A stretch of DNA of 64,000 nt, taken from the NCBI RefSeq assembly GCF_001610875.1, contig NZ_CP011272.1, positions 598,397 to 662,396 on the forward strand. Direction: 5' to 3'. The translations under genes and the position numbers were made by a program. The notes below the pieces were generated by a model, which saw only the letters and a list, made by a program, of their open reading frames with translations, ran no database searches and was not told the origin of the DNA. Below, one piece after another: positions 62,016 to 64,000 of this stretch. How positions within the stretch are numbered: the first letter of the stretch is position 1; every line of letters begins with the position of its first letter. The stretch comes from Pirellula sp. SH-Sr6A (GTDB lineage Bacteria > Planctomycetota > Planctomycetia > Pirellulales > Pirellulaceae).

Positions 62016-62750
62016 ATGAATGAGCTTCTTAAGGAACAAGGCAACTTTCTCTTTCGCTGGCGGAGTTATCTTCCTGTCATCATGATGATTCCGCTGACGA
62101 TCGCCGTCATGAATATGGCTTGGCCGTTGGGAAGTCACGCTTACCATGAAGTCGCCGAAGCCGTTTGTATGCTCGTATCGCTATCAGGTTTGGCGGTGCG
62201 AATCATCACGATAGGACATACTCCTCGAGGGACTTCGGGCCGCAACACCACACAGCAATCGGCTTGGCAACTCAATACCACCGGAATCTATTCGGTGGTG
62301 AGGCATCCACTCTATCTTGGCAACTTCCTGATTGGCCTGGGGCCCATGATGCTGCCGCTTATTTGGTGGTTACCCATTCTCTATATCCTCGCGTTCACGG
62401 TTTATTACGAGCGGATAATGATTGCGGAGGAGGCATTTTTAACGGAGCAATTCGGAGCGCGATACCGGGACTGGGCGTCGCGAACCCCCGCATTCCTTCC
62501 TCGCCTCTGGGGCTGGCAACGTCCTGCGTTGCCCTTTTCGCTTCGAAACGTGTTGAAACGCGAATACACCGCATTGGGGCAGATTTGTATCGGTTTCGTT
62601 ATTGTCGAAATCGCTGAGCATCTCGTGATTGAGCATCGATTTGTTATGGAGCCCATCTGGATTGCGATCGCGGCAGTCGGGGTATCGCAATATGTAGCGC
62701 TGCGCCTTTTGAAGCGTCATACAACTTGGCTCGACGTCGCAGGACGATAG
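62016..62750 (+). CDS. ICMT/LmtA-like integral membrane methyltransferase
   Basis: A 244-residue membrane protein with about five or six hydrophobic segments and the isoprenylcysteine-carboxyl-methyltransferase family end: G-R-N-T-T-Q-Q, then N-T-T-G-I-Y-S-V-V-R-H-P-L-Y-L-G-N-F (SAM-binding), Y-Y-E-R-I-M-I-A-E-E-A-F-L and F-G-A-R-Y-R-D-W. The pattern resembles LmtA, which methylates lipid A 1-phosphate in Leptospira, so an envelope lipid is a reasonable target. AGGA lies very close to the chosen ATG, and the start at 61995 is an alternative. It is divergent from the PAP2-type gene and convergent with ribD, 26 bp apart. Confidence 0.82.
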   Translation: MNELLKEQGNFLFRWRSYLPVIMMIPLTIAVMNMAWPLGSHAYHEVAEAVCMLVSLSGLAVRIITIGHTPRGTSGRNTTQQSAWQLNTTGIYSVVRHPLYLGNFLIGLGPMMLPLIWWLPILYILAFTVYYERIMIAEEAFLTEQFGARYRDWASRTPAFLPRLWGWQRPALPFSLRNVLKREYTALGQICIGFVIVEIAEHLVIEHRFVMEPIWIAIAAVGVSQYVALRLLKRHTTWLDVAGR

Positions 62751-62776
62751 AGTCTCAGACGCAACGGGAATGATTG

Positions 62777-63931
62777 TCAGGAATTCGCGAGGCGATAGGT
62801 GAGCAGGATATCATCGCCAAAAGGGGTGGAGGAGGACAAAACCCAATGCTGGGCATCGCACAACTTCTCAATACCGCTGCCGCCCACAGGTCGAATGGAA
62901 TTTCCGCCTAAAACAATCGGCGCGACAAAGCACTCGATTTCGTCGACACAATTTCGGTCCATCGCATGCCCCATCAGTGCGGGACCGCACTCGAGCATTG
63001 CATGGGTGCAACGATGGGTCCCCAGGTGATCCAGGGCAAACTCCAAGGTGCTCCGAGTCTCCCCTTCTTCTAGCACGAGGACGTCCACTCCCGTTGATCG
63101 CAGAGTTTCGATTTTTCGAGAAGAGGAACGCTGGAGGGTGACAACGATGGTTGGATGTTCATTCGCAGATGCCACCAACTGGCATTCGAGTGGTATGCGA
63201 AGATTTCGATCGAGGACAACGCGAATCGGGTTTCGAACCGGACCGTTGTATTGCTTAGGTCGCGCCGTCAGCATTGGGTTATCGGCCAGCACGGTTCCAA
63301 TGCCCGTTATCATGGCGTCCATTTTCGCGCGCGTTTGGTGTACGCGCTCGCGCGACCGATCGCTCGATATCCATTTCGAGTCGCCGGACTTCGTCGCGAT
63401 CGCACCATCGAGGCTCATGGCCCATTTGGCGGTCACCCAGGGCCTTTTAAAATGCAGCAGCTTGAGATAGGGTGCATTGAGTTGTTCGGCTTCGGAGCGA
63501 TGGACTCCCACATCCACTTCTATGCCGGCTTCACGAAGCAAGGCGATACCGCGCCCGGATACGGCGGGGAAGGGATCGGGCATGGCGACGACCACTCGCT
63601 TAGGACGTCGTTCCAGCACAAAGGGGGCGCAGGGGGGCGTCTTTCCAAAGTGGCTGCATGGTTCCAAGGTGACATAAACGGTTGCCTCTCGGAGATCTGC
63701 AGGACCTAGCCCCGCTAAGGCTTCGACTTCAGCATGATGGCCACCATACCTCTGATGAAATCCCTGCGCAATGGCATGCCCATTCGCGACGGCGATGCAG
63801 CCAACCATCGGGTTTGGCTCGACGAACCCTCGCCCCTTCTTCGCTAACTCGATAGCGAGCCCCATCCAATAGCGATCCGCCTCGTCGCCTGACGCAACCC
63901 GATGGGATCCGACTGTCACCGATGCATCCAT
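62777..63931 (-). CDS. ribD: bifunctional riboflavin deaminase/reductase RibD
   Basis: Carries out the second and third steps of riboflavin synthesis: deamination of the GTP-derived pyrimidine, then NADPH reduction of its ribose. The 384-residue protein has the full two-domain length. The N-terminal deaminase has P-N-P-M-V-G, zinc ligands in H-A-E and E-P-C-S-H-F-G-K-T-P-P-C. The reductase has V-T-A-K-W-A-M-S-L-D-G-A-I-A, S-S-D-R-S-R-E-R-V-H, and G-P-A-L-M-G near the end. The ATG at 63931 is the natural start. Other rib genes are not in the window. Confidence 0.96.
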   Translation of the reverse strand: MDASVTVGSHRVASGDEADRYWMGLAIELAKKGRGFVEPNPMVGCIAVANGHAIAQGFHQRYGGHHAEVEALAGLGPADLREATVYVTLEPCSHFGKTPPCAPFVLERRPKRVVVAMPDPFPAVSGRGIALLREAGIEVDVGVHRSEAEQLNAPYLKLLHFKRPWVTAKWAMSLDGAIATKSGDSKWISSDRSRERVHQTRAKMDAMITGIGTVLADNPMLTARPKQYNGPVRNPIRVVLDRNLRIPLECQLVASANEHPTIVVTLQRSSSRKIETLRSTGVDVLVLEEGETRSTLEFALDHLGTHRCTHAMLECGPALMGHAMDRNCVDEIECFVAPIVLGGNSIRPVGGSGIEKLCDAQHWVLSSSTPFGDDILLTYRLANS

Positions 63932-64000
63932 GGATTGCGTCCCAGCGCGAAAAGCAAAAACGTTGGCCGGCGCATGATGGCATTCAATCGCCCGCCGGCT
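63916..64000 (-). other. possible 3' end of an upstream gene
   Basis: On the minus strand a frame is open from the window edge to a TGA at 63918-63916, overlapping the ribD start by 16 bases (…R-R-P-T-F-L-L-F-A-L-G-R-N-P-W-M-H-R). It could be the end of a coupled upstream gene or chance; too little is visible. Confidence 0.15.

Noticed and set aside
1..64000. Search for tRNA, rRNA, insertion sequences and phage genes
   Set aside because: I found no cloverleaf-like sequence, rRNA segment, transposase or integrase by reading; a tRNA scan could still find one that I missed.

Overview
The window reads as a chromosomal segment of a planctomycete, most likely near the Pirellulales (Rhodopirellula/Blastopirellula type). 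The evidence is the gene content: a formylglycine-type sulfatase, two giant proteins combining a propeller dehydrogenase, HEAT repeats and a CxxCH heme site, DUF1080 and DUF5722 proteins, a very large multi-module secretin, Gly-rich and Pro-rich secreted proteins, and sigma-54 activators. Codon use looks even throughout. I see no rRNA, tRNA, CRISPR array, phage or transposase gene.

Layout. 1-413 is the 5' part of a secreted protein that runs off the left edge. 666-3013 holds pyrB and a dihydroorotase homologue that has lost its metal-binding residues. A sulfatase (3114-4829) is followed by five 115-bp tandem repeats (4846-5420), a PP2C-type phosphatase, an Hsp20 gene behind a near-consensus sigma-54 promoter, and alanine dehydrogenase. 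8666-14345 carries a Gly-rich BON protein convergent with, and overlapping, a secretin-lipoprotein pair. 14531-19613 holds a double alpha/beta hydrolase, a rhomboid-TPR protein and an acyl-adenylating ligase. On the minus strand, 28898-19715 is a tight run: pentaheme cytochrome, outer-membrane barrel, RarD-like permease, then a ceramidase-like/dehydrogenase/cytochrome fusion.

29179-37909 contains a small membrane-anchored protein, AroH-type chorismate mutase, an NtrC-type regulator with an altered GAFTGA loop coupled to a DUF5722 protein, a DUF1080 protein, a Pro/Ser/Gly-rich protein, a GH5-like glycosidase and a HEAT lipoprotein. 38184-42608 is a ThuA/dehydrogenase/cytochrome fusion, convergent with a PQQ-type propeller protein. 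44385-50118 is mnmG, a flavin oxidoreductase and hrpB in one direction.

50163-62750 is the most interesting part. It holds a tripartite RND pump whose adaptor carries 23 consecutive aspartates and a His-rich segment, a membrane histidine kinase, an NtrC-type response regulator, a small secreted protein encoded between them (with an in-frame amber stop before a repeat-coding extension), a PAP2-type lipoprotein and an LmtA/ICMT-like membrane methyltransferase. Sigma-54-like promoters lie before the pump operon, the small gene and possibly the regulator gene. Clusters of TGCA half-sites, mostly 9-11 bp apart, lie upstream of them. I infer a sigma-54-dependent envelope or metal/toxin stress module. 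The window ends with ribD on the minus strand.
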